Shown here one piece after another: positions 1 to 6,721 of a stretch of 7,680 nucleotides of DNA (positions are counted from its first letter, which is position 1; each line of letters begins with the position of its first letter). The translations under genes and the position numbers were made by a program. The stretch lies in contig JAQVFD010000088.1 in assembly GCA_028697435.1 (NCBI GenBank), forward strand, positions 1 through 7,680. The letters are read 5' to 3'. Origin of the DNA: Clostridiaceae bacterium (GTDB lineage: Bacteria; Bacillota; Clostridia; Lutisporales; Lutisporaceae). The notes below the pieces were generated by a model. It was not told the DNA's origin, did not search any database, and saw only the letters and a program-made list of their open reading frames with translations.

Positions 1-821
1 GTTTTGTAAGCCTGCTTCACCGCCTCTGACAACATTCTGCTCTTAATATATCTCTTGTTTACAGAGAAGGTCATGTATGTAGAATTACCCCTTGCAATTT
101 CAGGCTTTCCTATATATCCTTCTATGCTTAGATTATCATTCGAGTATTCAAGGAGAAGCATCGCTCCTGAAATACTTTTCCCATATATGCAGAGAATTAC
201 AGAAAGCAAGTCCCCATTTCCAGGAGTATGTAATACTACTTTGTTGTTTACCGTAAGCTTCATTGATATTCCGGTATTTGTCATAGCAAGTTTTTCAACA
301 ATATCAACTATGGCTCCCTGTTCTGAAGAATCGCTTTTCAGAAATTTCAACCTTGCGGGAGTATTAAAGAACAAGTCCCTTACAGTTACACTTGTTCCTG
401 TAGGATAACCTATACTTACATTTTGTACTGGTTTTCCGCCTTTGATAATAATATGACTTCCTGATGTGTCCCCTTCCGCCTTTGTTAAAAGCTCTACCTC
501 AGATACTGCAGCTATACTGGCCATAGCCTCTCCTCGGAAGCCTAAGGTGTTTATTCCCTGAATATCTCCGGAATCTTTTATCTTGCTGGTTGCATGCCTG
601 AAAAATACTTGTTCCGTATCTTCCTTCATTATACCGCAGCCATTATCAGATACAGTAATTAAGCTTTTCCCGCCTTCCAGTATCTCAATACTGATTGCAG
701 CAGCTCCTGCATCTATAGAATTTTCCACAAGCTCTTTTACTATTGAAGCAGGTCTTTCTATCACTTCTCCTGCCGCAATCTTATTTATTGTTGATTCATC
801 CAGTACATGAATTTTTCCCAT
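1..821 (-). CDS. mutL: DNA mismatch repair protein MutL, N-terminal part (cut by window edge)
   Basis: MutL is the GHKL-family ATPase that couples mismatch-bound MutS to downstream excision. The frame is open from an ATG at 819-821 to the left edge, giving 273 visible codons. These cover the ATPase domain and the start of the transducer domain; the C-terminal dimerisation part is outside. Visible motifs are NKIAAGEV (residues 13-20), KELVENSIDAGA with the expected catalytic Glu30 and Mg-binding Asn34, DNGCGI (59-64), the ATP-lid segment FRHATSKI (74-81), GFRGEA (94-99) and GTSVTVRDLFFNTPARLKFL (142-161). An AGGAG sequence at 829-833 lies 7 bases before the ATG and fixes the start. The gene follows mutS by 84 bases, probably in the same mRNA. 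Whether this MutL carries the C-terminal endonuclease motif common in bacteria lacking MutH cannot be seen here. Confidence 0.97.
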   Translation of the reverse strand, partial: MGKIHVLDESTINKIAAGEVIERPASIVKELVENSIDAGAAAISIEILEGGKSLITVSDNGCGIMKEDTEQVFFRHATSKIKDSGDIQGINTLGFRGEAMASIAAVSEVELLTKAEGDTSGSHIIIKGGKPVQNVSIGYPTGTSVTVRDLFFNTPARLKFLKSDSSEQGAIVDIVEKLAMTNTGISMKLTVNNKVVLHTPGNGDLLSVILCIYGKSISGAMLLLEYSNDNLSIEGYIGKPEIARGNSTYMTFSVNKRYIKSRMLSEAVKQAYK

Positions 822-842
822 ATTATTCTCCTCTTGTGCCTG

Positions 843-867
843 AACTTTTATGTTTCACATAAAAGTT
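843..867 (-). repeat. Perfect 10-bp inverted repeat in the mutS-mutL gap
   Basis: The arms 843-852 (AACTTTTATG) and 858-867 (CATAAAAGTT) are exact reverse complements around a 5-base loop. In the mRNA this hairpin would end about 9 bases before the mutL AGGAG ribosome binding site. It is AT-rich and no T-run follows it in the direction of transcription, so it does not look like an intrinsic terminator. A role in mRNA processing or in modulating mutL translation is possible but is only inference. Confidence 0.55.
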
Positions 868-891
868 TTGCACTTATATGACTAAATCCCT

Positions 892-922
892 ATATTTGCG
901 GCATTTCATTTGCTGCAAATAT
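892..922 (-). repeat. Imperfect inverted repeat spanning the mutS stop codon
   Basis: The arms 892-902 and 912-922 pair over 11 positions with one mismatch (G900 opposite T914) around a 9-base loop. The mutS TGA stop (906-908) lies in the loop. The outer 8 pairs (ATATTTGC / GCAAATAT) are perfect. No T-run follows, so termination is unlikely. It may be an mRNA structure at the 3' end of mutS, or chance in AT-rich sequence. Confidence 0.4.
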
Positions 923-3524
923 TACGGGTTATGTCACTGGCTTTTTCCTGCATCTCCTGCAGTATGTTAAGTGCCTGAACGGGCGTAATATTCGCTACGT
1001 CCAGGGATTTTATCTCCTCAGCCAATGAAAAACCGGCATAATTAAAAAGATTAGGCTCATGATCACTTAAAACCGGACTTCTTCTTCGTCGCCTAACATA
1101 TACATCGGTATGACTGTTCTTTTCAGATTTTTGAAGTATTGATATTATTTCCGAGGATCTTTCAAGTACAGGTTCAGGTATACCGGCAAGCCGCGCTACT
1201 TGAATTCCATAACTACCGCCGGCTCCGCCCCTTGCAATTTTCCTGAGAAATACTATATCCTTCCCCTTTTCCTCCACCAGGATGCAATAATTCTTGACCC
1301 CTTCGATTTTGTCTTCCAGTTCGGTTAGCTCATGATAATGAGTTGCAAAAAGCGTTTTTGCTCCAAGCCTTGTTTTGTCAGCAATATACTCTACCACTGA
1401 CCAAGCAATGCTTAGCCCATCGAAGGTACTTGTCCCTCTTCCTATCTCATCGAGTATTATTAAGCTCTTGCCGGTTGCGTTATTTATAATGTTGGCAAGC
1501 TCACTCATCTCTACCATAAAAGTACTTTGACCAGATGCCAGGTCGTCAGAAGCCCCAACCCTTGTAAATATCCTGTCAACAACGCCAATTTCAGCTTTTG
1601 ATGCCGGAACGAAGCACCCTATCTGAGCCAATAGTGTAATAAGTGCTACCTGTCTCATATAAGTTGATTTTCCCGCCATATTTGGTCCTGTGATAATAAG
1701 CATCCTGTTCTCATCAACATCCAGATGAGTATTATTGGGAACGAACTTTAGTTCCTTGTCCTGAGCTTCCACCACCGGATGCCTTCCGTTTTCTATGATT
1801 ATTCTGTTGTCATTATTTACTTCCGGTCTAACATAATTAAACTTTTGGGATACTTCAGCCAGTGAGCATAAACAATCAATATCCGAAAGATACGATGCTG
1901 TCTGCTGTATTCTCTTAATGTGTTCCGCTATTTCATTTCTAATTTGTATGAAAATCTGATATTCCAGTTCTATAAGCTTCTCTTCCGCGCCAAGGACCAA
2001 GTCTTCCAGCCTCTTTAGCTCCGGCGTTATATACCTCTCTGAATTTGAGAGGGTCTGTTTTCTGATAAAATACTCAGGTACCATGGGCAGGTTGGATTTT
2101 GTAATGTCTATATAATAACCGAATACCTTGTTGAAGCCTATTTTTAAAGATTTTATGCCCGTCTTTTCTTTTTCCTCCTGCTCCAGCTTAGCTATCCATT
2201 GTTTCCCATTGACTGATGCGGAACGTATATCATCCAACTCCGGAAGATAGCCGTCTTTAATCAGTTTTCCTTCCTTAAGCAGAAAAGGTGGTTCTTCATT
2301 TATTGATGCATCAATTATACTGAATAAATCCGATAGAACATCCATTCTCTCAAAGATGCTCTTGAGAAGAGTGCTTGTACAATCGGAAAGCAGGCTCTTT
2401 ATGTAGGGTAAATTTCTTATTGAGTTCTTGAAGGCTATAAGATCCTTCCCATTGGCACTTCCCAATGCAATTCTTGTTGACAGCCTTTCAATATCATACA
2501 TGCTTTTCAAATATTCCTTTATCTCTTCCCGCTTAAGAAAATCATCATACAGCTCAGCTACAGCATCAAGTCTGCTGATGATTTCAAATGTACTAAGAAG
2601 AGGCTTCTCAAGCCAGCTTCTTAGCTTCCTTCCTCCCATAGCAGTCGAAGTTCTGTCTATAACTGATAGAAGCGCTCCTTTCCTGGATTTGCCTCTGATT
2701 GTCTCTGAAAGCTCCAGATTCCTTCTGGTACTCTGGTCAAGCACCATGAAATTGCTAATGCTGTATCTCTTGATATAATTAATATTATTTAAACTGACTT
2801 TTTGTATATCATCAAGATATAAAAGCAATGCTCCTGTACTTTTTATTAGAGCTTCGTTTTCTATTCCGAGTCCTTCGGGACTTGATACCCCAAACTGCTT
2901 TTTAATCCTTCTATCACAGGCATCGCGGTCGAAATATCTCTTGTCCAGGATATTGTAAGTAATATTGGCATCTTTGACTTCTTGCAGATCCATGTTGGAT
3001 ATTATTTCAGCAGGATTTATTCTGCTTATTTCATTTTTAACAGCCGTTGCTTCGCTTATTTCGCCATAAGTACAGTAGAATTCCCCGGTGGAAAGATCCG
3101 CATAGGACAAGGCTGTCTGTTTACTATCCGCATGTATGCATAGCAGATAGTTGTTGATCCTCTCATCAAGCATTGAGCTTTCTATTACCGTCCCGGGAGT
3201 AATTATCTTAATAATCTCCCTGCGTACAATACCTTTTGCCAATGCTGGATCCTCAACCTGTTCGCATATTGCCACCTTATAGTTTTTTTCTATTAATCTT
3301 GCAATGTAGCTTTCTGCTGCATGGTAAGGAATACCGCACATAGGTGCCCTTTCCTCCTGCCCGCAATCTCTTCCCGTAAGGGTTATCTCAAGTTCCTTTG
3401 ATGCAGTAATTGCATCATCAAAAAACATTTCATAGAAGTCTCCCAATCTGAAAAACAGTATCTTATCCTTATGTTGGTTTTTTATTTCAAAATATTGCTG
3501 CATCATTGGTGTTAATTGTGCCAT
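906..3524 (-). CDS. mutS: DNA mismatch repair protein MutS
   Basis: MutS is the sensor of base mismatches and small loops. It works as a dimer that clamps DNA and recruits MutL in an ATP-dependent way. At 872 residues it is full length for the MutS1 family. The N-terminal mismatch-binding domain has GDFYEMF (residues 28-34), containing the Phe-x-Glu reading motif at F30 and E32. Connector, lever and clamp regions follow. The ATPase domain has Walker A GPNMAGKST (613-621), the trans-acting signature segment ASDDLASGQSTFMVEM (658-673), Walker B LIILDEIGRGTST (688-700) with D692 and E693, and the ATHYHEL switch (727-733). The C-terminal tail has the helical segment LTPVQALN-like ITPVQALNILQEMQEKA (846-862). 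An Arg run at 811-815 lies in the linker before that tail. The ATG overlaps the miaB stop by one base (TAATG), and GAGGTGA at 3532-3538 is spaced 7 bases from it, so translational coupling with miaB is likely. Confidence 0.99.
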   Translation of the reverse strand: MAQLTPMMQQYFEIKNQHKDKILFFRLGDFYEMFFDDAITASKELEITLTGRDCGQEERAPMCGIPYHAAESYIARLIEKNYKVAICEQVEDPALAKGIVRREIIKIITPGTVIESSMLDERINNYLLCIHADSKQTALSYADLSTGEFYCTYGEISEATAVKNEISRINPAEIISNMDLQEVKDANITYNILDKRYFDRDACDRRIKKQFGVSSPEGLGIENEALIKSTGALLLYLDDIQKVSLNNINYIKRYSISNFMVLDQSTRRNLELSETIRGKSRKGALLSVIDRTSTAMGGRKLRSWLEKPLLSTFEIISRLDAVAELYDDFLKREEIKEYLKSMYDIERLSTRIALGSANGKDLIAFKNSIRNLPYIKSLLSDCTSTLLKSIFERMDVLSDLFSIIDASINEEPPFLLKEGKLIKDGYLPELDDIRSASVNGKQWIAKLEQEEKEKTGIKSLKIGFNKVFGYYIDITKSNLPMVPEYFIRKQTLSNSERYITPELKRLEDLVLGAEEKLIELEYQIFIQIRNEIAEHIKRIQQTASYLSDIDCLCSLAEVSQKFNYVRPEVNNDNRIIIENGRHPVVEAQDKELKFVPNNTHLDVDENRMLIITGPNMAGKSTYMRQVALITLLAQIGCFVPASKAEIGVVDRIFTRVGASDDLASGQSTFMVEMSELANIINNATGKSLIILDEIGRGTSTFDGLSIAWSVVEYIADKTRLGAKTLFATHYHELTELEDKIEGVKNYCILVEEKGKDIVFLRKIARGGAGGSYGIQVARLAGIPEPVLERSSEIISILQKSEKNSHTDVYVRRRRRSPVLSDHEPNLFNYAGFSLAEEIKSLDVANITPVQALNILQEMQEKASDITRNICSK

Positions 3525-4969
3525 TACTCCTTCACCTCATTAACCATTTCACCATTCAAAAACCATGAATGAATTTCATTTATCTTTACATTTACAAGCT
3601 TTCCGATTATCCCCTCAACCCCTGTGAAATTCACAACTTTGCCGGTTCTAGTCCTTCCGGTGTATTTTAATGGGTCATTTTTGCTGTTTCCCTCCGCTAA
3701 AACTTCTACACATCTATCCATATAAGCATCGTTAAGTTTTTTTGAAATTTCGTTTTGAAGCTTTACCAACCTTTCAAAATTTCTGTGTTTATCTTCATAG
3801 GTAGCTGTATCTTCCATTTCAGCGGCTGAAGTGCCGATTCTTTTTGAATATATAAACATAAATACCTGATCAAATTCCACTCTTTTCAGCACATCAAGGG
3901 TCTCTTCAAAATCCTCGTCGGTTTCACCGGGAAAGCCGACTATCACATCTGTGCTGAGCGCCACACCGGGTATTTCCTGCTTTGCCTTTAATATCTTATT
4001 AAGGTATTCCTCTTTTGTATACTTTCTATTCATCCTTCTTAATATTTTGTTGCTCCCTGCCTGGAAAGGAAGGTGAAGCTGCTCACACACCTTTTTGCAA
4101 TCTCTCATGGTGCTAATTAGCTTATCGGATATATCCTTAGGATGAGAGGTCATGAACCTTATTCTTTCAATCCCTTCTATTTCGTTTACCATCCTTATAA
4201 TATCCGCAAAATCCACATCCATATTCAGATCCTTGCCGTAGGAATTCACGTTTTGCCCTAATAATGTCACTTCCTTACATCCATCCTTTGCAAGGTCTTC
4301 AATTTCTCTGATGATGTCCTCAGGCTTCCTGCTCCTCTCTCTTCCCCTTACATGAGGCACTATACAGTAGGAACAGAAATTATTGCATCCATACATAATA
4401 GTAACCCATGCCTTGAATTTTTCCTCCCGCAGCACGGGTATATCCTCTATTATCATGCCCTCTGTGTTCAATATATCAATCAAGGTATATTTCTCACCAA
4501 TTGAGCGTTCCATAAGCTCAGGGAGCTTGTATATATTGTGCGTGCCGAATATTATATCCACATGCCTGTATTTCTTCCTTATCATTTCAACTGCATGCTC
4601 CTGCTGCATCATACAGCCGCATACGCCTATTATCAAAGACGGATTATCCGCTTTAAGCCTTTTTAATGCTCCGATGTTGCCGTAAAGCTTCAATTCGGCG
4701 TTCTCTCTTACACAGCAGGTATTTATTATAATGACATCGGCCATTTCTTTTATATCAGTATTTGTGTATCCCATTTCAGCAAGCAAGCCCATGATTTTTT
4801 CTGAATCGGAGTTATTCTGCTGACAACCGAAAGTTATAACATGCATTCGTTTCTGTTTCCCGGTCCTAAGCTGTTCAACATCATTGTTCGCTCTTATTCT
4901 CCGGGCTATTTCTTTTTGCCTTGCAATTTCAACATTATCTATTATCATCGGTGCTTTTCTTTCTGACAT
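3524..4969 (-). CDS. miaB: tRNA-2-methylthio-N6-dimethylallyladenosine synthase MiaB
   Basis: MiaB is a cytoplasmic radical-SAM methylthiotransferase. It converts i6A to ms2i6A at position 37 of tRNAs reading UNN codons and uses two [4Fe-4S] clusters. The 481-residue product has an N-terminal extension of about 40 residues. The MTTase domain follows, with its three cluster cysteines in FGCQQN (C49), NTCCVREN (C85) and GVCGCMMQ (C119). The radical-SAM motif CNNFCSYC gives C195, C199 and C202 in the CX3CX2C pattern. Further family blocks are GRERSRKPEDI (209-219), LLGQNVNSYG (236-245), HLPFQAGSN (299-307) and VIVGFPGET (342-350). A TRAM-type RNA-binding domain fills roughly 410-480. Extra cysteines at C86 and C117 sit beside cluster ligands. 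The residue order fits MiaB rather than MtaB or RimO. GAGGT at 4976-4980, 6 bases upstream, supports the start. It is the first gene of the miaB-mutS-mutL unit. Confidence 0.97.
   Translation of the reverse strand: MSERKAPMIIDNVEIARQKEIARRIRANNDVEQLRTGKQKRMHVITFGCQQNNSDSEKIMGLLAEMGYTNTDIKEMADVIIINTCCVRENAELKLYGNIGALKRLKADNPSLIIGVCGCMMQQEHAVEMIRKKYRHVDIIFGTHNIYKLPELMERSIGEKYTLIDILNTEGMIIEDIPVLREEKFKAWVTIMYGCNNFCSYCIVPHVRGRERSRKPEDIIREIEDLAKDGCKEVTLLGQNVNSYGKDLNMDVDFADIIRMVNEIEGIERIRFMTSHPKDISDKLISTMRDCKKVCEQLHLPFQAGSNKILRRMNRKYTKEEYLNKILKAKQEIPGVALSTDVIVGFPGETDEDFEETLDVLKRVEFDQVFMFIYSKRIGTSAAEMEDTATYEDKHRNFERLVKLQNEISKKLNDAYMDRCVEVLAEGNSKNDPLKYTGRTRTGKVVNFTGVEGIIGKLVNVKINEIHSWFLNGEMVNEVKE
3532..3538 (-). 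promoter_or_regulatory. Ribosome binding site of mutS inside miaB
   Basis: The minus strand reads GAGGTGA, 7 bases before the mutS ATG. It lies within the last codons of miaB, whose TAA shares its final A with the mutS start (TAATG). A ribosome finishing miaB is therefore placed directly at the mutS start. Confidence 0.8.
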
Positions 4970-5014
4970 ATATTTACCTCAAATGTTTATTTGATTCATA
5001 GTAGAAGAAAATTC

Positions 5015-5081
5015 GTCGCAGACAGGGGGACGTTTCGCCTGTCCCCGTAGGGGACACGTGAAACGTCCCCCTGTCTGCGTC
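5015..5081. repeat. Long near-perfect GC-rich palindrome (REP/MITE-like) in the miaB leader
   Basis: The core arms 5017-5035 and 5061-5079 are exact 19-base reverse complements. Pairing continues inward through C5036-G5060, a G-T wobble (5037/5059), C5038-G5058, one C-C mismatch (5039/5057), T5040-A5056, and then the perfect GTCCCC / GGGGAC pair (5041-5046 / 5050-5055) around a 3-base GTA loop. Outside the core, one T-T mismatch is followed by G5015-C5081. The hairpin has about 30 pairs and contrasts sharply with its AT-rich flanks. It has the form of a REP or miniature transposon-like repeat, and similar CCCCCTGTC-containing palindromes are, as I recall, scattered in clostridial genomes. No second copy is in this window, so dispersal is unproven. 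It holds no gene. It is not a classic terminator: read leftward, the stem is followed by CGAATTTTC rather than an immediate T-run. Confidence 0.85.
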
Positions 5082-5094
5082 CCATTATTCTATT

Positions 5095-5123
5095 ATTATA
5101 ACATATATATACAAATTTATCAT
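5095..5123 (-). promoter_or_regulatory. Predicted sigma-A promoter of miaB-mutS-mutL
   Basis: On the minus strand a consensus -10 TATAAT (5095-5100) is preceded by TGT (5101-5103), giving an extended -10. A 17-base spacer separates it from ATGATA (5118-5123), which matches 4 of 6 positions of TTGACA. Transcription would start near 5087-5088. That leaves a leader of about 118 bases before miaB, with the long palindrome beginning only a few bases from the 5' end. The call rests on sequence match alone. Confidence 0.65.
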
Positions 5124-5164
5124 GGAATTCTATGGTATTAGAGGCAAATCACAATCCCTTACGG

Positions 5165-5204
5165 CAAATAAAAAGATCAAGCAAAGAAATATTCACTTGA
5201 CCTT
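5165..5204 (-). terminator. Likely rho-independent terminator of the liv operon
   Basis: On the minus strand, 41 bases past the livF stop, AAGGTCAAG (5196-5204) pairs with CTTGATCTT (5173-5181) over 9 positions, including one G-U, around a 14-base loop. TTTTTATTT follows at once (down to about 5165). The stem is AT-rich and the loop long, so efficiency may be modest. Its place after the last liv gene and before the miaB promoter supports the call. Confidence 0.6.
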
Positions 5205-5245
5205 ATTTTTTAATTATCTGAAAACCATTTTATCCTTTTATCATA

Positions 5246-5953
5246 TTACTTTTTGGATCCCAGGTATGCCTCTTGTATTTTGGGATCTCTTGCTATTTCA
5301 CTTGCCCTCCCGGAGGCTGATATTTTACCCTGCTCCAATACGTAAGCTCTGTCGGCTATAGACAACGCCTTGTAAGCATTCTGTTCTACCAGGAGGATAG
5401 TTTTCCCCATTTTCCTTATATCTACAATAATATCAAAAACTGTTTGCACTAATAGTGGTGCAAGCCCAAGAGAAGGCTCGTCAAGAAGCATTATCTCAGG
5501 ATTGCTCATAAGACCCCTACCCATAGCAAGCATTTGCTGTTCTCCCCCGCTTAAGGTTCCTGCTATCTGTTTTTCCCTTTCTTTGAGTCTTGGAAAAAGT
5601 GCAAACACCTTTTCAAGGTGTTCGCTAATTCCATTTTTGTCATTTCGGAGATATGCACCCATATTAAGATTGTCCTTAACAGTAAGGTTGGCAAATACAA
5701 GCCTGCCTTCAGGTACATGACAAATACCCATCTTAACTACTTTGCTCGGATTGTTTCCCACCTTGTTGTCCTTGTAATTAATTTCGCCTTCTTTGTACTT
5801 TAAAAAACCTGATATCGCATTGAGCAGAGTAGACTTTCCTGCACCGTTAGAACCGATGATGGATACGATTTCTCCCTGATTGACCTCAAGATTTACGCCC
5901 TTTAATGCATGAATACCACCATAGTAAACATGTAAATTCATAACTTTCAACAT
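5246..5953 (-). CDS. livF: Branched-chain amino acid ABC transporter ATP-binding protein LivF
   Basis: LivF is one of the two cytoplasmic ATPases that power Leu/Ile/Val uptake through the LivHM permease. The product has 235 residues, normal for LivF. It shows Walker A GSNGAGKST (34-42), VPEGR (80-84) at the Q-loop position, the ABC signature LSGGEQQ (134-140), Walker B IMLLDEP (154-160) and LLVEQNA (187-193). In this family the last has Gln where most ABC ATPases have the H-loop His. The VPEGR and VEQN forms separate LivF from LivG. The ATG lies 2 bases past the livG TAG, with GGAGG (5961-5965) 7 bases upstream inside livG, which favours this start over Met5. It is the last gene of the operon and is followed by a likely terminator. 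Substrate is assigned by family; amide or urea transporters use related ATPases, but the neighbouring permeases fit Liv. Confidence 0.93.
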   Translation of the reverse strand: MLKVMNLHVYYGGIHALKGVNLEVNQGEIVSIIGSNGAGKSTLLNAISGFLKYKEGEINYKDNKVGNNPSKVVKMGICHVPEGRLVFANLTVKDNLNMGAYLRNDKNGISEHLEKVFALFPRLKEREKQIAGTLSGGEQQMLAMGRGLMSNPEIMLLDEPSLGLAPLLVQTVFDIIVDIRKMGKTILLVEQNAYKALSIADRAYVLEQGKISASGRASEIARDPKIQEAYLGSKK

Positions 5954-5955
5954 AA

Positions 5956-6720
5956 CTATCCCTCCACCCCCAAATACGCTTCGATAACCGACTTATCATT
6001 CTGTACATCTTTGGGGGTACCCTCTGCAAGCTTGCAGCCAAAGTTAAGCACCATGATGTTTTCACAGACACCCATTATAAGGTCCATATGATGCTCAATA
6101 ATAAGTATGGTCAGATTGAATTTTTCTCTGATTTCCGATATAAGCTTCATAAGCTGCTCTGTTTCATCAGGGTTCATTCCTGCGGCCGGTTCATCCAATA
6201 GCAGCAGTTTTGGCATAAGTGCAAGTGCCCGGGCTATTTCAAGTCTTCTCTGCAGTCCATAGGGCAAATTGTTGGCAATAAGATCTTTTCTATCATCAAG
6301 CCCCATTATTCCGATAAGCTCTGATGCTTGATTCCGCAATTGTTTTTCTTGCTTCCTGTACTTTGGCAGCCTTAATACAGAATCCATAATTGAGTAATTG
6401 GCATTGTGGTGGCATGCTGTGAGTACATTATCATAAACGGACAGTTTCTTAAACAATCTGATGTTTTGGAATGTCCTGGTGATTCCTGAGTCTGCTATCA
6501 GGAATGTTTCTTTATTAGTTATATCATTCCCGTCAAATATTATTTTTCCGCTTGTAACCTTATAAACGCCGGTAATAAGATTAAATATTGTGGTCTTGCC
6601 GGCACCGTTAGGTCCTATTAGCCCTGTAATGCTATCTTTCTTAACATTGAAATTCACGTCTCCAACTGCTGTAAGTCCGCCAAAGGTCTTGGTAAGACCT
6701 TGAAGTTCCAGTATGTCCAT
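5956..6720 (-). CDS. livG: Branched-chain amino acid ABC transporter ATP-binding protein LivG
   Basis: LivG is the partner ATPase of LivF at the inner face of the membrane. Counted from the ATG at 6718-6720 it has 254 residues. It shows Walker A GPNGAGKTT (36-44), Q-loop TRTFQNIRLF (81-90) with Q85, the family form of the signature LPYGLQRRLEIARAL (152-166), Walker B LLLLDEP (172-178), and the H-loop IIEHHMD (207-213) with H210. The longer frame back to a GTG at 6739-6741 adds 7 residues, overlaps livM and has no ribosome binding site of its own. GGAGGTGA (6729-6736) lies 8 bases before the chosen ATG and 1 base separates it from the livM TAA, so the shorter form is preferred. The -YGLQRRL- signature and the length fit LivG rather than LivF. 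Confidence 0.94.
   Translation of the reverse strand: MDILELQGLTKTFGGLTAVGDVNFNVKKDSITGLIGPNGAGKTTIFNLITGVYKVTSGKIIFDGNDITNKETFLIADSGITRTFQNIRLFKKLSVYDNVLTACHHNANYSIMDSVLRLPKYRKQEKQLRNQASELIGIMGLDDRKDLIANNLPYGLQRRLEIARALALMPKLLLLDEPAAGMNPDETEQLMKLISEIREKFNLTILIIEHHMDLIMGVCENIMVLNFGCKLAEGTPKDVQNDKSVIEAYLGVEG
5961..5965 (-). promoter_or_regulatory. Ribosome binding site of livF inside livG
   Basis: GGAGG on the minus strand lies 7 bases before the livF ATG and within the last codons of livG. It selects the first Met of livF and implies coupled translation of the two ATPases. Confidence 0.8.
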
Positions 6721-6721
6721 A

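Noticed and set aside
822..905. A 16-codon GTG-started frame in the mutS-mutL gap whose TAA ends just before the mutL ATG, possibly a leader peptide.
   Set aside because: It has no ribosome binding site, is very short, and its frame runs through the perfect hairpin. Nothing separates it from chance.
906..4969. Clustering of a tRNA methylthiotransferase with mismatch repair genes as a novel system.
   Set aside because: miaB-mutS-mutL is a familiar clostridial gene order, so the arrangement itself is not new.
4998..5003. A TACTAT -10-like box on the minus strand between the palindrome and miaB, as an alternative promoter.
   Set aside because: No convincing -35 hexamer lies at the right distance; the extended -10 promoter at 5095-5123 is much better.
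5015..5081. The long palindrome as a plain intrinsic terminator for the liv operon.
   Set aside because: No T-run directly follows the stem on either strand, it lies downstream of the predicted miaB promoter, and a better terminator candidate exists at 5165-5204.
5122..5361. A plus-strand open frame of about 79 codons running from the intergenic region into livF.
   Set aside because: It has no ribosome binding site, runs antisense through the livF 3' end and the terminator region, and shows no recognisable protein character.
5246..5953. Missing canonical Q-loop Gln and H-loop His in LivF as a sign of a degenerate ATPase.
   Set aside because: VPEGR and VEQN are the normal forms of these positions in the LivF family, and all other motifs are intact.
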